Assembly (NCBI RefSeq): GCF_964340395.1
Contig: NC_135551.1
Span: 22,368,503-22,432,502 of the forward strand
DNA: 64,000 nucleotides
Source: Glandiceps talaboti
Lineage: Eukaryota > Hemichordata > Enteropneusta > Spengelidae
Reading direction: 5' to 3'
Positions 1 to 14,200 of the stretch are shown in pieces. Every line of letters starts with the position of its first letter. Position 1 is the first letter of the stretch. Under the pieces are notes generated by a model. That model did not search any database and was not told where the DNA came from. It saw nothing but the letters and a program-made list of their open reading frames with translations. A program made the translations under genes and the position numbers.

Positions 1-219
1 ATTTAATAACTCAGTATTGTTAACATGACAGTGAAGGGAGAACAAAATGATATAAGTTAATTGGTAGATATGTGTCGATATTTTGATTACCCAAATGTGT
101 TCCGATATAAGATTCCAAAATACCTATCATGACAAGTTCTCGCAAACCAGAGCGGTTATTTCTTCCGCGTCACTGCCTCTAGGTAGTGTGTCTTGGACGG
201 TGCCATAAAGGCCATGGTA

Positions 220-221
<2 letters not shown>

Positions 222-261
<40 letters not shown>
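222..261 (+). repeat. (GAT)n microsatellite, CRYL1 A intron 5
   Basis: About 13 triplets; the equivalent place in copy B (8765-8780) has only four. Confidence 0.9.
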
Positions 262-491
262 AACATACTACATACATTACAGTACTTCAATTAGACTTGG
301 TTACACATGGTTAGATTGTATAATAATTCATCTCTAGATGGAAATTTAGATTTCAGCAAGATTTCATGATTTTATCTCACCTATTGTGTTTAGACATTTC
401 TCAAATAAACTGCCTAGCCTGGGTGGTGCAAATCCTCTTTAAAGTGGAAACGTAATAGGTATCAGTGAATATCATGCTTTTGTTATCTTAC

Positions 492-661
492 CTTCTGCAT
501 TTAGATGCATAGTTTCAAATGGTCCAATAAAGGCATGTCTCATTCCTGGTCCCCACTTCATACAAGTGTCAACGTCTTCTGGCGTGACTACATTTTCCTG
601 AGAATTAATAATTATTATAAAATAAGTATATAATAATAATAAAAATAATAATAATCAGGTT

Positions 662-735
<74 letters not shown>

Positions 736-3700
736 GTTTATTTCTGTGTACAAGCAAGGCTTTTGGTAATGTCTTATAAAACAATTACAATTTTTAAGGT
801 TGTCAAAGGATAAAAAATAACAAGAACAAGAATTTTACGATGTCATGAGTTCTCGTTTTTTTCAAACTATTGAAAATATACTTTGCAAGTCCCATGATTA
901 CATTCATATTTTGTGTTTATATACCCCATAGTAGAGGGATGATTAAGAGATGGAAATTATTTTGAAAACAGGTTTATCTTTATAATAAATTTGATGATTA
1001 AAACACAAGATCTATAGACCATGATGAGCTGCTTACCTCAACCAGTCTAATACATTCATTATGTAAAGCCCAATGGAGTCTATTCAGTAGGAATCCTTTT
1101 TTCTCTATCATCATGACAATGGGTTTCATACCAATCTCTTCTAGCAAGGCTTTGGTATTACTAGCCACAGTTTTATCTGTCCATGGTGCAGGCACTACCT
1201 CAACAAACGGACAGTAGTATGGAGGATTTGTCTGCAGTACGGTGATAGAGAAGATGAAGATTTAAGCGATGATGGTACTCTTACATTGTCAACACTCATT
1301 CCTCAATCAAAGAATATATCATATGTTATTAATTAATCCTTTGAAAACCACAGGAAAAATCAGGAGTTACATGTATTATTTGGTAATAATTAGAGATAAT
1401 GATGATTAATTTGATTGCACTACCATGCCATTTTGACACCAATGATCAAAGTTCGGAGATTTATTTTCCCATGTCGTGGATTCAAGCTTGAGTATAATGC
1501 TTTTATTAAAAAGCAAATTCAGGATATAACCAGAATGACAATCTATAATTGTATGATGTATCAAACTCTATTTATAGTTGTGTTACTTAATAAAGGCATG
1601 ATTGTGCTAATTATTGATGTGTACATGAACTGCACGTACACAGCCATGAAGAATTACAGTTTTTATGCTGTTCTGTACTTGAATGTTATATACAGTAAAG
1701 TTGCACAAACTTGCTAATGAAACCTATTGTGGATATAACAAAAACATCAAAATAACAACAACCAGAATTGTGATGTTGCATTTTTACTACACTTCATATT
1801 GCACAATACCAAAATCAGCAATAGATAATGAGATCATATCACGTGACTCACCGGATGTGACACTACACAATTCTGACGATGTTTTAAATGCTCTGTAAAC
1901 AGAGACGGTATCAGGGTTGAAGTTGATGATGATAACACGGTGAAATCATCTGCTAGTTCATCTATCTGACTGAACACTTTCTTTTTCAGTTCTAGATTTT
2001 CTGGCACACATTCCTGCAAGCAAAGCGAGGGATTGTGAGTCTTTCAAACTGTGTTATCTCAGAAGATGGCATAAAAGAGTTGAACACCATTGGTCTAAAA
2101 TAAGGTGTTGATACATCAGCTGAGTGAGAGAATCTAACACACTGAACTTGTCTCTTTCCATCCATGATGCACCGTAAAGAAGGATTCTGCCATGTTGGGA
2201 AAGAAATATCAGCTCTTGTTTGCGTGAACGCTATGCTTGTCACATAAAAAGAAACTGCATATTTCACCAGGTTACCCTCTTATCTCTGTGACACACATTC
2301 AAGAAGTTTTGGCATTGTACACTTAATTGTATAGGCATCCATAAAACAATTCGCTGTTGACATAAAAATAAAACAATTTTCTTTAAACCAAATACACTGA
2401 CCCAATGTGTCAACTGCATGCGCAACTGAAAATGTTTGTAAATATCAACCTACAGTCCCACTGTGGTCTTATAACCTTACCTGTACATGTTTGGCCCCTT
2501 TGACCACAGATTCTAAATTATCAACTCCAGATATTAGTCCAAACTGTTGATCAGCTGTCAGTTTACCTTTCAACAGTCCACTCTTTTCTAAGTCTTGGAG
2601 TGATATTTTGATGGTATCCATCGCCTTGGCAACAAATGAAGGCTCAACATCATAGAGATAGACTTTATAGCCAGCACTGGCAAATATCATAGCCCAACTT
2701 TGACCTATAATACCACTGTGAAGATAAGAAGTAACCAGTTGGTAGTACGAATTACACAAACCAATTCATTTATTTACTATACCCTAAAGTGATTACCAGA
2801 GGCATGATCAATTTTTAAGATTTATTTTGTCTGTATCTTAGTTTTACAGCAGCCTATTGGCAACACTTTTCTTATGGTGGCAGCTCCTTTTCTATGTGTA
2901 TTCCATGACTGTGGAATTACAAAATGTAACTGCCATTTGCACTCTGTTCGACCAAATTTTTCTCACGTGTTTACTGAGACTCATCTTTTAGTGACCTTTT
3001 TTATTGAACGATGTTTTCTATTTTATTGTAAAGCACTTTGAGGATTGAGATGTGTTTTTAAACATGGAAGGTGTTCTTTTTAAGAAATAAATATTATTGT
3101 TATCTTAATTCCTATTCACTTCACACAGCTGTGTCTCATAGTAGTAGTTTGGTGGTTTAAAATTAAAGGGGGAATACCAGGGTAAAAAATATTAAAAGCT
3201 ACTTTTTGTCAACAGAGTTACTTCACTATTTTACTCCAGTTATGATATGCTGCAAAGCCTGATATGAAGACAAACAAATTTGATTCTTTTCCTGTTACAT
3301 GACAAAATAAACATTAAAATACTTATTTCAAGGACTCTCATCAATGATATGCATACATTACATCAATTTGATATAGATAGTCCAAGCTTTGATAAGGGTG
3401 ACATGTAAACATTCCTAGAACTCAGAACTCCTTTGGGATTTACTGTTTAAAAGTAATTAAAAGTAATAATGTAAACATCAGAACGTCTTCCAAGGTCATG
3501 CATGTCATGGGTCATGAAACGCATTACCATTATGGATTCGGTCATTTCCCCAATGATACAACTGATTTAAAGTTAAAAACTGGTCAACAAATTGTTTTTT
3601 TAGGAATGCAGTATGATTGTTACCAATTTTATGCATAATTTTGAAAATGATAGAAATATTCTGAGCTATTATTACATTGCAGCAAAATGTACCGCGCGAC

Positions 3701-6026
3701 AGCATTAATTTCGAGCCCTGTCCCTCATCAAACCTCAACGACTTCAGCCATGAAAGACACATGCTGCTCCACGTAACAAGAGGGGGGGAGGGGGTAGACG
3801 GCCAAGGTTTCCAACAAGTGGGGACAAAGGCCCATTGGTTGCAAAAAGTGGGGTCATTTGACATGGAGTGGGTCAATTATTACTGTCTATGAAATATTCA
3901 TATATATTATCTCAGACCACTATAGAGATAATGTGGTCTGAGATATTCCATTACACATAGACTATTACCCAACTTCATAAAAAATTCCATTCATAATAAC
4001 AGTTCCCAGTAAGCTATTTTTTTTGAAAATTGTGTACTACACATTACACCTTAGAAAAAGAAGGCAATTAAGATTATGTAATTTTAAGTCATTTCTACAG
4101 AGTATATTACATATTGTTTAGAAAGATTGGACAGCCAGGTAGTCACAATTTTTAATCTGAATATCTATGAATAGCATTGCTCAAATTTATTCCTTTTTTT
4201 TCAGACACGGACAAAGAACAACTTCAAAATAAGTCACAGTGAACATATGATTGAATAAAAACTTTGAGAAATCCTAACTTTGTAATCAATTCATGACGAG
4301 GTTAAGAAAAACCAACACTTTGAAGAAAAAAATCCATGACTTTAAAAAGTACTAAATGTGAACGAAAAACTTACAAATCATACAGTCAAACAAACTTTGA
4401 AATAATTTATCTTTTGTTAATTACCTTTACTGGCTGTGTATCATGCTTTGGTCCTGCTATATCAAATGACAGCATTAGTTACATACTGTAAACTTCATAC
4501 GCAAAAGCTAACATTAGGTGTCCCTGAAACTCAGAAATCCTGAACTAAAACTATCAACAACGTCAAAGTTAGGATGCTTTGTAGATACCACTGTAATTAT
4601 TTTCTGATTTGCACAACAAGTTCATTCTTCATGTCTGACCGGGCGCACATGCATCGGCCGTCTATAGTGGCCATGCCAGTGATCACGCATTGATTCAGTG
4701 CCCAACATTCAGTAATTTTAAATTGGCAGGACGTTACTATACTGATACATGGATGTGTAATGGCCGGTTGTTCCATTGCTGGCAACGACCAGTCACACGG
4801 TCATGGTCCACTGAAGAAGAAGTATCTTTTTTCACTGTCGATTCTCTACAACTAGTACTGACCATACATACGGTCGTAGCCCCATTTTTAAATACGAGAA
4901 GTAGCTTTTTCACTTTTTTCTCCACGATCAGTCGTACGGTTTCTAATAATCATCATTGTTGTTGTTTTTCTTATAATGACAAACATGGTTTTAGCATCGA
5001 TGAGACATGAATGGTTTGAGAAAACGCACACAAACAATCAAATGATTGATCTAGTGCTTTGACCCCATCAATCGCCTTCTAGCTCTCGTGACACTGCTGA
5101 TAGAGCGTATGCTTCCAAAACGACATAAAATCAATCTGTACAGCAAATCTGGTTACCATAGTAACAAAGCAAAAACCCAAACAAAGTACTTCATTTAATG
5201 GCGATATGGAATTATGGTTGGTATGGAAATTTCATGTGAATACCATACAAGTCATTGTTTTGAAATAATGCAATTTAAGTTTCCAAGTGTCATGTCAGTT
5301 TCATTTCGAGCTGTCGAAATCAAAGCAACTGAGGAGAACATTAAAAGAAAATGTTTTAGCTTGTTTGTGGGGGGTACTCAACTTGAATGACTTGTGTAGA
5401 AGCAGACATTTAAGACCTGGGGTATCTCACGTAGAATATCTTGGATGTTTTGTATAACAGTATAACAATGTCCCATTGTTGTAAACGTCGAACACTGCAG
5501 AAATTGTATACAAAATGTATGTGGATTTATTGTGGAGACATTTTTAACGCTACAGTGCAATACAATACAGTGTAGTACATGGGTGGGTACCAGGTGTGAG
5601 TTCGTCACCTTAATTTCTACGTCCATCCATAGACTGTGTGACCTCCACTGTCCGGCACAATCCATACGTTCACTCGTCCTGCTTGCAGAGGGTGCACGGC
5701 GGTCTAGATTACTGACATGACCATCAACACCAGGAAGGGACGACTATATACGTACGTACACGACATAGTTTACTGCATGATAACGGGACGGTTAAAAACC
5801 TTTACATAAAATCCAGCTTACAAGAAAAGCATAAACTCTTATAGCTCTGGATTTATACGCTGCGGGGTTTGGACATGTCTTCTCCCACTTGTCGAAACCT
5901 CGCAGCGTATCCAGATCTAAAACTCTTACATTTACACCATATCACCATTTTAAAAATGTTACTTTACCTGCCAACAATGCCAATTTTAGCATTTTTGGAA
6001 GCAGATGTCTCAATAGCAGCTGCCAT
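492..6026 (-). CDS. CRYL1: Lambda-crystallin homologue / L-gulonate 3-dehydrogenase, copy A (exons 1-5; 3' end outside window)
   Basis: Five exons on the minus strand: 5968-6026, 2481-2715, 1852-2013, 1037-1231 and 492-597. All have GT-AG borders and the same lengths as in copies B and C. Exon 6 would lie left of base 1. The family oxidises L-gulonate with NAD+ in the cytosol. Visible features are the Rossmann GSGIIG loop at residues 19-24, an Asp near residue 42 after the second strand (NAD ribose binding), and SHPTNPP around residues 150-156, which holds the His of the 3-hydroxyacyl-CoA dehydrogenase fold. Oddities: the conserved [11 protein letters not shown] stretch reads [11 protein letters not shown] here (L234P, Y238H). 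The promoter-proximal CRE-like site of B and C is also missing. The copy may be expressed but weakened; no stop or frameshift is seen in the exons present. Confidence 0.92.
662..734 (+). repeat. (TAA)n microsatellite, CRYL1 A intron 4
   Basis: About 24 triplets. The same site in copy C is a shorter (TTA)n at 22054-22080. Confidence 0.9.
2716..5967 (-). other. Intron 1 of CRYL1 A
   Basis: 3.25 kb without coding signal. It carries an AT-rich repeat tail at about 2990-3100 (GTAAAGCACTTTGAGG ... AAATAAATATTATT) that is partly kept in copy C's intron at 19310-19380, so it predates the duplication. Small hairpins are at 3909-3944 and 5843-5918. Confidence 0.5.
5843..5918. repeat. Palindromic hairpin element, CRYL1 A intron 1
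   Basis: Orthologous to the hairpin in copy B. The right arm has two changes (AACCTCGCAG and CCAGATCT), slightly weakening the stem. Confidence 0.7.
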
Positions 6027-6310
6027 CACGTCGTCGTTCTGTTGATATGAAAGTGTCGCTACTAGTACTAAAGATTTGTCGCTGAATAAAAATGACCCAG
6101 CTGCACAATGAATTGCGCCCTCACTCGATACGTAACATAAACAAATACATCATAAATTTGTACTATCAATTTTGACGTGTAAACAGATGCAAACAAGCTT
6201 GTATAAGTTAACAAGTATAAGCTTTAATATCAAATACAAATCATTTAAACATGATATTTCAACATAGTAGTATATGTGCTGTATAGAAAGTTCCCTATAT
6301 ACATCAAGAA
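6027..6310 (-). promoter_or_regulatory. Upstream region of CRYL1 copy A
   Basis: Read on the minus strand it aligns by eye with C's upstream block at 18127-18330, including the stretch ending in GAGTGAGGGCGCAATTCA. Close to the ATG, the segment carrying the CRE-like site in B and C is missing: the sequence jumps from TTGATATG to GTGTCGCTAC. The AP-1-like site of C is changed here (CTGGGTCA). The remnant of pseudogene D abuts it. Confidence 0.5.
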
Positions 6311-6344
6311 GGTCGGGGTGTAATAATCGTGCCTAAAACAGGTC

Positions 6345-6532
6345 CACTATAGGTTTGTATATGTCCAAAGTTCTTCATTACATTCTATATATGACATTCA
6401 CAATGACGGTCAATATAACTTTTACCACCTATTTGATTTAACCATAATTATGTAGATTTTAATAATGTGGTATTATGAATGACAGTTATGGAAAAATAAA
6501 ATTGTTACAGGTGAGAATACTAATATTGTCTT

Positions 6533-6622
<90 letters not shown>

Positions 6623-7330
6623 GTGTGTGTGTGTGTGCGCGCGTGCGCGCGCTTGAGTCTGTGGCATGTGGGTGTCTGACCAACTACACTTCATAATGGC
6701 ACAAAGTCAGAAAATATTAACTAAAAGTACTTTACGTTTCGAGTTCAGAAAAAGTTGGAAGCGAGATAACCGTGTGTATGACAAGACAAGACTTTGAAAA
6801 ATAGAAATTAGGACGACTATCGTTATTTAAAACGACTCTCTCCTTCACAATGAAAATATTTACCTCAACGAGTCTAAACACATTCATTGTGTGTAGAATA
6901 ATGTACACCCCTGGAGAAAATTAAAGGGTTTCATACCAACCTCTTCTATCAAGACTTTGGTGTTTCTCGAACTAGCTCAACACATGGACAAAAAAATGAT
7001 GGCTCTGTCTGCAGCATACATATGATATAAAAAGAAACATTTAATAGTACATCATATCATATACACTGTCATCACTTCCCCTGGAGACCAGTAATACCTC
7101 CTTCCTGTGACGAATTTGTTCATATCCTAAACTCTCAATGACTGCTGGACTGTTCTTAACCCTTAGGGAAATGGAGATAATGGAGAAAAAAATTAATTTG
7201 GATCGATTTTTTATTTCATTTACAAATTAGATAATATACAGAGCATACACTTATTATATAACACACCGGATGTGAAACTATACAGTTGTGACGATGATGT
7301 GTGTCTTCTGTGAACAAAGAAGGCATAGGA

Positions 7331-7405
<75 letters not shown>

Positions 7406-7480
7406 ACTGTGAACTCATCTGCGAGTTCGTCTAGACAAACACTTTCCTTTTCAATTCATTTCTGAATATGAAAACCATCT
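6345..7480 (-). pseudogene. CRYL1-like pseudogene D (remnants of exons 3, 4 and 6)
   Basis: Minus-strand remnants are exon 3 at about 7267-7455, exon 4 at 6864-7008 (145 nt against the normal 195, a 50-nt loss) and the start of exon 6 from 6428 down to about 6345. Exon 5 is gone; its place holds a (TA)n/(TG)n tract that bridges sequence found on both sides of exon 5 in the plus-strand relative. Exon 3 contains a 72-bp (GAT)n expansion at 7333-7404, where normal copies encode the short SSS of LSSSTS. It lies directly downstream of copy B and directly upstream of copy A's promoter region. No exon 1 or 2 was found, so it cannot encode the enzyme. Confidence 0.85.
6535..6652 (+). repeat. (TA)n-(GT)n-(GC)n compound microsatellite in pseudogene D
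   Basis: (TA)n runs 6535-6619, (GT)n to 6637, then GC-rich alternation to 6652. It marks the place where exon 5 of pseudogene D has been lost. Confidence 0.9.
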
Positions 7481-8057
7481 GTCAAAATATATAATTTTAT
7501 GTACACTGAGTGTGACATACAAATGCAATGTGTCTGTATTCCTCGTAAAATTCTCAAGTTCAATTTATTCCAAATAAACGTCATTCATACAACCTCTTTA
7601 AATTTTCCAAGAAGTATTTAACAATTGTTATGATTTATATATTGCCAAACTTGGCATAAGGTACTTTCTAAAATCAATCTAAAAGATGTCAGAATACTGC
7701 CACCAGACATTGTATATTAGTATTTCATCAGACAATTGAATTTATGCATATCTATTTTTCATTTGTTTTCTTGTCTCCCAACACTCCTCATTTCAGGCTC
7801 ATTTGTTCTTCTCAAGGTTCTAGCCTGGTATGGATTTTTAGGGTGGTTTTGTGCTAAATTATACATATTTGGCGAAAGTTAGTTAGCATGAACTAGCGTA
7901 CGTTCTCCGTACATTATAGTATACATGAAATGTCAACAAGCAGACAAAAGTATGTGTTCTTGGTGTTCATGAGCTGAGGCGCTGTGCGTTCTATATTACC
8001 TTCAATGTACATGGGCAGTAAGTATGTGTATATTATGTTGCATTGGGGTTTCTAATT

Positions 8058-8063
8058 TTTATT
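8058..8063 (-). terminator. Poly(A) signal of CRYL1 copy B
   Basis: AATAAA on the minus strand about 212 nt after the stop, at the same relative place as in copy C. Confidence 0.6.
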
Positions 8064-8274
8064 TCAATCTCTATTTTCATCATTCAATAATATCTTCACT
8101 GTCCAGCGTCAAGTGCTCGTGTATTGAGCTATAAACACAGACTTCGTTAATGTTGTTGCCCATTGGTTTTTCAAGTAGAAAGCAATGATAAAGTTGTTTT
8201 ATAAATTAGAAATCTAAAAAATATACCCAATCCTCGTCCATATGCCCACTTTAAGAGTCTTGATCAGTCTCTAC

Positions 8275-11200
8275 TTATTTCTCAGCTTCAGTTTTCTCAT
8301 CAAAATCTTTCTTTAATTTAGACAATGCAATGATTCTTTGATCTCTCCAACGTCGCCTCTCTGCTAATGAGTCTAGCGGTATAGTTGATTCCATAGCTGT
8401 TGAAATATTGTCTACAACAGGTCCAGTATAGGTTGGGATAGGTCCAAAGTCCTTTGTTACGTCAATATAACATTCACCATAACGCTCTATATAACTTCTA
8501 ACACCTGTTTTGATTTAATTGGGAAAATTAATAGAAATGGATATAATAACTCAGTATTGTTAACATGACAGTGAAGGGAGAACAAAATAATATAAGTTAA
8601 TTGGTAGATATGTGTCGATATTCTGACACCCAAATTTGTTCCAATATAAGATTCCAAAATACCAATGATGAGAAATTCTTGCAAACCAGCGCGGTTATTT
8701 CTTTCGCGTCACTGCCTCTAGGCAGTGTGTCTTGGACGGTGCCATATATAAAGGCCATGGTATTTGATGATGATGATCATGATAACATACTACATACATT
8801 ACAGTACTTCAATTAGACTTGGTTACACATGATTAGGTGGTTAATAAATTCATCTATAGGTGGAAATTTAGATTTCAGCAAGATTTCATGATTTTATCTT
8901 ATCTACTACGTTTAGACATTTCTCCAATAAACTGCCTGGGTGGTGCAAATCCTCTTTAAAGTGGAAACTTAGATATCAGTGAATATCATGCTTTAGTTAT
9001 TTTACCTTCTGCATTTAGATGCATAGTTTCAAATGGTCCAATAAAGGCATATCTCATTCCTAGTCCCCACTTCATGCATGTGTCAACATCTTCTGGTGTG
9101 ACTACATTCTCCTGACAATTGATCACATTGAAAGCTTGAATATTAGCACAGTCTTATAAGCAAAGTACAAGTCACATCGATCATTTAGCAAACACTGCTA
9201 AACACAGTGAAGCACAGTTAAAACAATCATTTGTTTATTCTTTAATGTCTTATTTAAGCATGTCACAAAATCCAACAAATATTTTAATGATTATAGATAT
9301 TATTTCCAATTTCTTTCAATCAATCAATCATTCAGCCAAGGAAATATGTCTGGGGTGAGCTAAGGGGCCTTGTCACTATGAGTAAGTTGCTGGACAAACA
9401 GTTATAAACCCTTTGGTCAAGAGTATTTTCTGACTGAATTAAGAAAAAGTTGGGGAATAATATAATGATCAAGCATAACTTAAGCAAAATTTCAGAAATT
9501 TGAAACATTTTTTACTCATATTTCGAACAATGCAGAACTAGAAGTGTAATAGACATAATTTGTTGAGCCATAAAATGACCAGTGTATATAATCCATATTT
9601 TCTGGTCAAAGACAATAACTTTGCTTGTGCATGGTATAATGTAATTTCAATTGTACTTTCTATGTTTACAGCCTACCTTTTTAATTCCCATCAAAGGAAT
9701 GCCAACAATTGCTGACAAATTCTGATAGTTTTTTATTTGTTGGTTGGTTATCAAGTTTTCTCCTCTGCTTTGGTCTACACTGTATGTAATACCATCATAC
9801 ACATGTGAGTGTACACAATATATTAATAATAAAATCTATTTTAGCTCCATGTAACAATAGGCAGTGTAGTAGGGTGTAATTGCATGAAACATTAGTTATA
9901 CATGTATATCAACACAGAGGAAAATACAACTTAATTCTGTTTTACTCAACTTGTAGCTTTTTTGTGTACAAATATATACCCCATAGTAGAGGGAGGATTA
10001 AGAGATGGAAATTATTTTAAAAGCAAATTTGTATTTATAATAAATTTGTTCATAAAACACAAGATCTATAGACCATTATGAGCTGCTTACCTCAACCAGT
10101 CTAATACATTCATTATGTAAAGTCATTGCAATGAAGGTTTGGTATGTAACATTTGAAGTATAATGAGCATTTATCATATTGAAAGCTAGAATATTAGCAC
10201 AGTCTTTTCTTTACATGAAGAGACACTACATATAGCAAATAGTGATACTGACACCAAAGCACAGATAGCACAATCATTTGCTTATACTTTGATGTCTGAT
10301 TAAGCATGTCATAAAATCCAACAATTTTTTAAAATGATAATAGATGCTATTTCCAATTTTTTTCTATCATTCCGCCAAAGAAAATGTGAGTGACCTAAGG
10401 GGCCTTAGTCACAAGTTGCTGGACAAATTGTGACAAACCCACAAATGAATGAATGAAGAACGAATATAGACCATAATGAGCTGCTTACCTCAACTAGTCT
10501 AATACACTCATTATGTAAAGCCCCTTGCAGTCTATTCAGTAGGAATCCTTTTTTCTCTATCATCATGGTAATGGGTTTCATACCAATCTCTTCTAGCAAA
10601 GCTTTGGTATTACTAGCCACAGTTTTGTCTGTCCATGGTGCAGGCACTACCTCAACAAATGGACAGTAGTATGGAGGATTTGTCTGCAGTACGGTGATAG
10701 AGAAGATGAAGATTTAAGCGATGCTGTTACTCTTACATTGTCAACACTCATTCCTCAATCAAAGAATATATATTATATCATTGATTAAACTTTTAAAACC
10801 ACAGGAAAGATCAGGAGTTACATGTATTATTTGGAAATAATTAGCGATAATAATGATTAACTTGATTGCCATTTTCATTAAGAAAGGTTGCGAAAGTGTT
10901 TCTTATAAATGCTTATGGAAAATGAGAACATATGTCCACCATATTCTGATTATCAGAAAAAACAAAAAATATAAAGCCTGGCCACTAGGAGTGCTGTTCA
11001 AACTCTGAATCCTTGAGTAATGTCCTTATAAAGCCCCACTTTGAAAAATTGTCCTTTCTCAGTGTGTAATAGCTGAAGGCTATGGTACTCTGCAGTAGTC
11101 CAGACACTTCTGCTTATTTCACAATGGAGTGACTATTAATAATGTGATTTGAAAGAAATATTTTAATTCAAGAGTTATTGAAATTTAAATACACAGACAT

Positions 11201-14200
11201 TTTGTAAATTGTTTGGTGCACTACCACGTCATATTGACATCAATGATCAAAGTTCTGAGATTTATTTTCCCATGTCGTGGATTCAAGCTTGAGTATAATG
11301 CTTTTATTAAAAAGTAAATTGAGGATATAACCAGAATGACAATCTATAATTGTATGATGTATCAAACTCTATTTATAGTTGTGTTATTTAATAAAGGCAT
11401 GACTGTGCTAATTATTGTTGTGTACATGAACTGCGCATACACAGCCATGAAACATTACACAGTTTGTATGCTGTTCTGCACTTGAATGTTATATAAACAG
11501 TATAGTTGCACAAACTTGCTAATGACATAATCTATTATAGATATAATAACATCAAAATAACAACAACCAGAATTGTGATGCTGCATTTTTACCACACTTC
11601 ATATTGCACGATACTAAAATCAGCAATAGATAATGGGATCATATCACGTGACTCACCGGATGTGACACTACACAATTCTGACGATGTTTTAAATGCTCTG
11701 TAAACAAAGATGGCATCAGGGTTGAAGTTGATGATGATAACACGGTGAAATCATCTGCTAGTTCATCTATCTGACTGAACACTTTCTTTTTCAGTTCTAG
11801 ATTTTCTGGCACACATTCCTGCAAGCAAAGCAAGGGATTATGATTCTTTCAAACTGTGTTATCTCAGATGTTGGCATAAAAGAGTTCAACACCATTGGTA
11901 TAAAATAAGGTGTTGATACACCAGCTGAGTGAGAGAATCTAACACACACTGCACCTGTCTCTTTTACGGCACCATACACGATGTAAAGAAGGATTCTGGA
12001 TTAAAACTTGTCGATAAACAACAATCAATTATCTAGTGTGCCATGCTCAGCAACTATACCGATATACCTGTACTGCTAAAATCAATAATAGGATGTATAG
12101 TATTGGAAATCATACTATGTACTTGAGTAATGTTTTGCATTTTGATTTACATGTGACATGACCTTTAACCCCTGACCTTGTCACAGACCTATATACCTAT
12201 TGTTATATTTCATTTACCAGCACAGAAAATTATAGAAATGATCCTTTAAGCATATTTGTTATTTTGTCATGTTTGAATTAATAAATCAATTCGCTGTTGA
12301 CATGAAAAAACAATTATTTTAACCAAATCCACTGACCCAATGTGACAACTGCAGGTGCAACTGAAAATGTTCGTAAATATCAACCTTCAGTCCCACTGTG
12401 GTCTTATAACCTTACCTGTACATGTTTGGCCCCTTTGACCACAGATTCTAAATTATCAACTCCAGATATTAGTCCAAACTGTTGATCAGCTGTCAGTTTA
12501 CCTTTCAACAGTCCACTCTTTTCTAAGTCTTGGAGTGATATTTTGATGGTATCCATCGCCTTGGCAACAAATAAAGGATCAACATCATAGAGACAGACTT
12601 TATAGCCAGCACTGGCAAATATCATAGCCCAGCTTTGACCTATAATACCACTGTGGAGATAAGAAGTAACCAGTTGGTAGTGACAATTACACAGACCTGT
12701 GAACTTCTTGTGTACTTTCCCGCACAAGGAAGCTTTAAAAGTTACAATTTTTAACTGCACACATTTTTATTCAAAGTTAAGCGAGCGTACAATAGAGATA
12801 AAGATACATATTAGGGACTCCGAAGATGCACTCGACCTCATTTACATCTTGTTCCTTATATTTAATTCTTTGTTCGGGAAAGTACAAAAGAAGTTCACAG
12901 GCACTGTGCATTTTCCGCGAGTAACAGTAGTCTTGAAAGTCTCCTTCATTTGAAGATAGCAAGTCGCAATAATGTCAGAGAGTGAAACTCAAAAAAAAAA
13001 AGACGGAAAGAGCCGTTCAACGTGAGGTCGCGTGCCTGTTGCATGCAGTGACTCCGAAGATGCACTCGACCTCAATTACATCTTGTTCCTTATATTAAAA
13101 CATTTACTGATAAAACGGCAGACCTCTTTTTGGAATATTTGGTGGCCCTGAAAAACTATTAAACTAGGTACGCAAGTTAAGATCCACTCTTTAAAGATCC
13201 ACTTTCAATAACTGTGTTCGGCGTTGTCGTTGGTTAAAATGTTGTTTGATATAATTATCTCATTGCACTGACACTAGCGCAATTCATTTTGAAGCGACAA
13301 CTTGCTATGGAAAGAATGGCCCTGAATTTGTAAACAGAGCTGTAGCTTCGACATCAAAATCCAAACTTCAATTATTTCCATTATATTGACAATGACGAGA
13401 ATTCACTGAGTTCACCTTGGGTTCCAACATAAAGGAGGGCCATAAAAGTGTTGAGAGTAGGGTAAAGAAAATGATTATTTTGTCGTCGTACTTATTTGAG
13501 AAAGCACCATCCATTTTTGTAATTTAAAAGTTCGGGTTTTTTACTTTGAATGTGATATGTTTTCGGCAACTACTGTGAAAGATGTGACATTAGGCCAGGA
13601 AAAAAATACATTTTTCTGGTGATGGGCAATATATCCTCATGCGGGCTTCGCATTTGTTTCAAAATTTAGGATATTTCTTTATATTTTCTGAATAGTACAT
13701 GTAACAATATACATTTGAGTCTATTCCAAATTATATACTATTTTATACAGTGGTTTACATGGCTCTGCTGATGCATACAATCATGAATTGAGATTAAATT
13801 AAGCTGTTGCATATCCAAAGTGCACTAAAATGAATTGAGCAAAGGTTTATGACCATGGGAGTGGGCTGAACAGCCTGTGTCATAGGACCATCAAAGTCTG
13901 AAAGTCTTGAAATGTTTTGCTCTTTATTCGGGATTTTTTGGAACCAAATTAAACTTCAGGAGAAGTAATTTACCAAGTGCACATCCGCAAAATATCTTTC
14001 AGCTTTTCAAAAAGTCTTCCATGTAATGTATAGCATAATTGTTTGAATTCTGGTATTTTATTACCATATTCACGTATTGAAAGACTTTAAATTATGTCTA
14101 TGGTTTGATATTTTATGCCTCTAAATGGCCTCCTACACTGTCTTATTTTCATTTTTTTTCACCTTTGGAGTTGTCTCTCCAATCAGTAGCAATCAAGTTA

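Noticed and set aside
6473-6696. Open frames of alternating Tyr-Ile or Thr-His across TA and CA repeats
   Set aside because: They are translations of microsatellites in several frames; the same happens at 24.8, 27.6, 30.8, 45.0, 53.1 and 63.0 kb.
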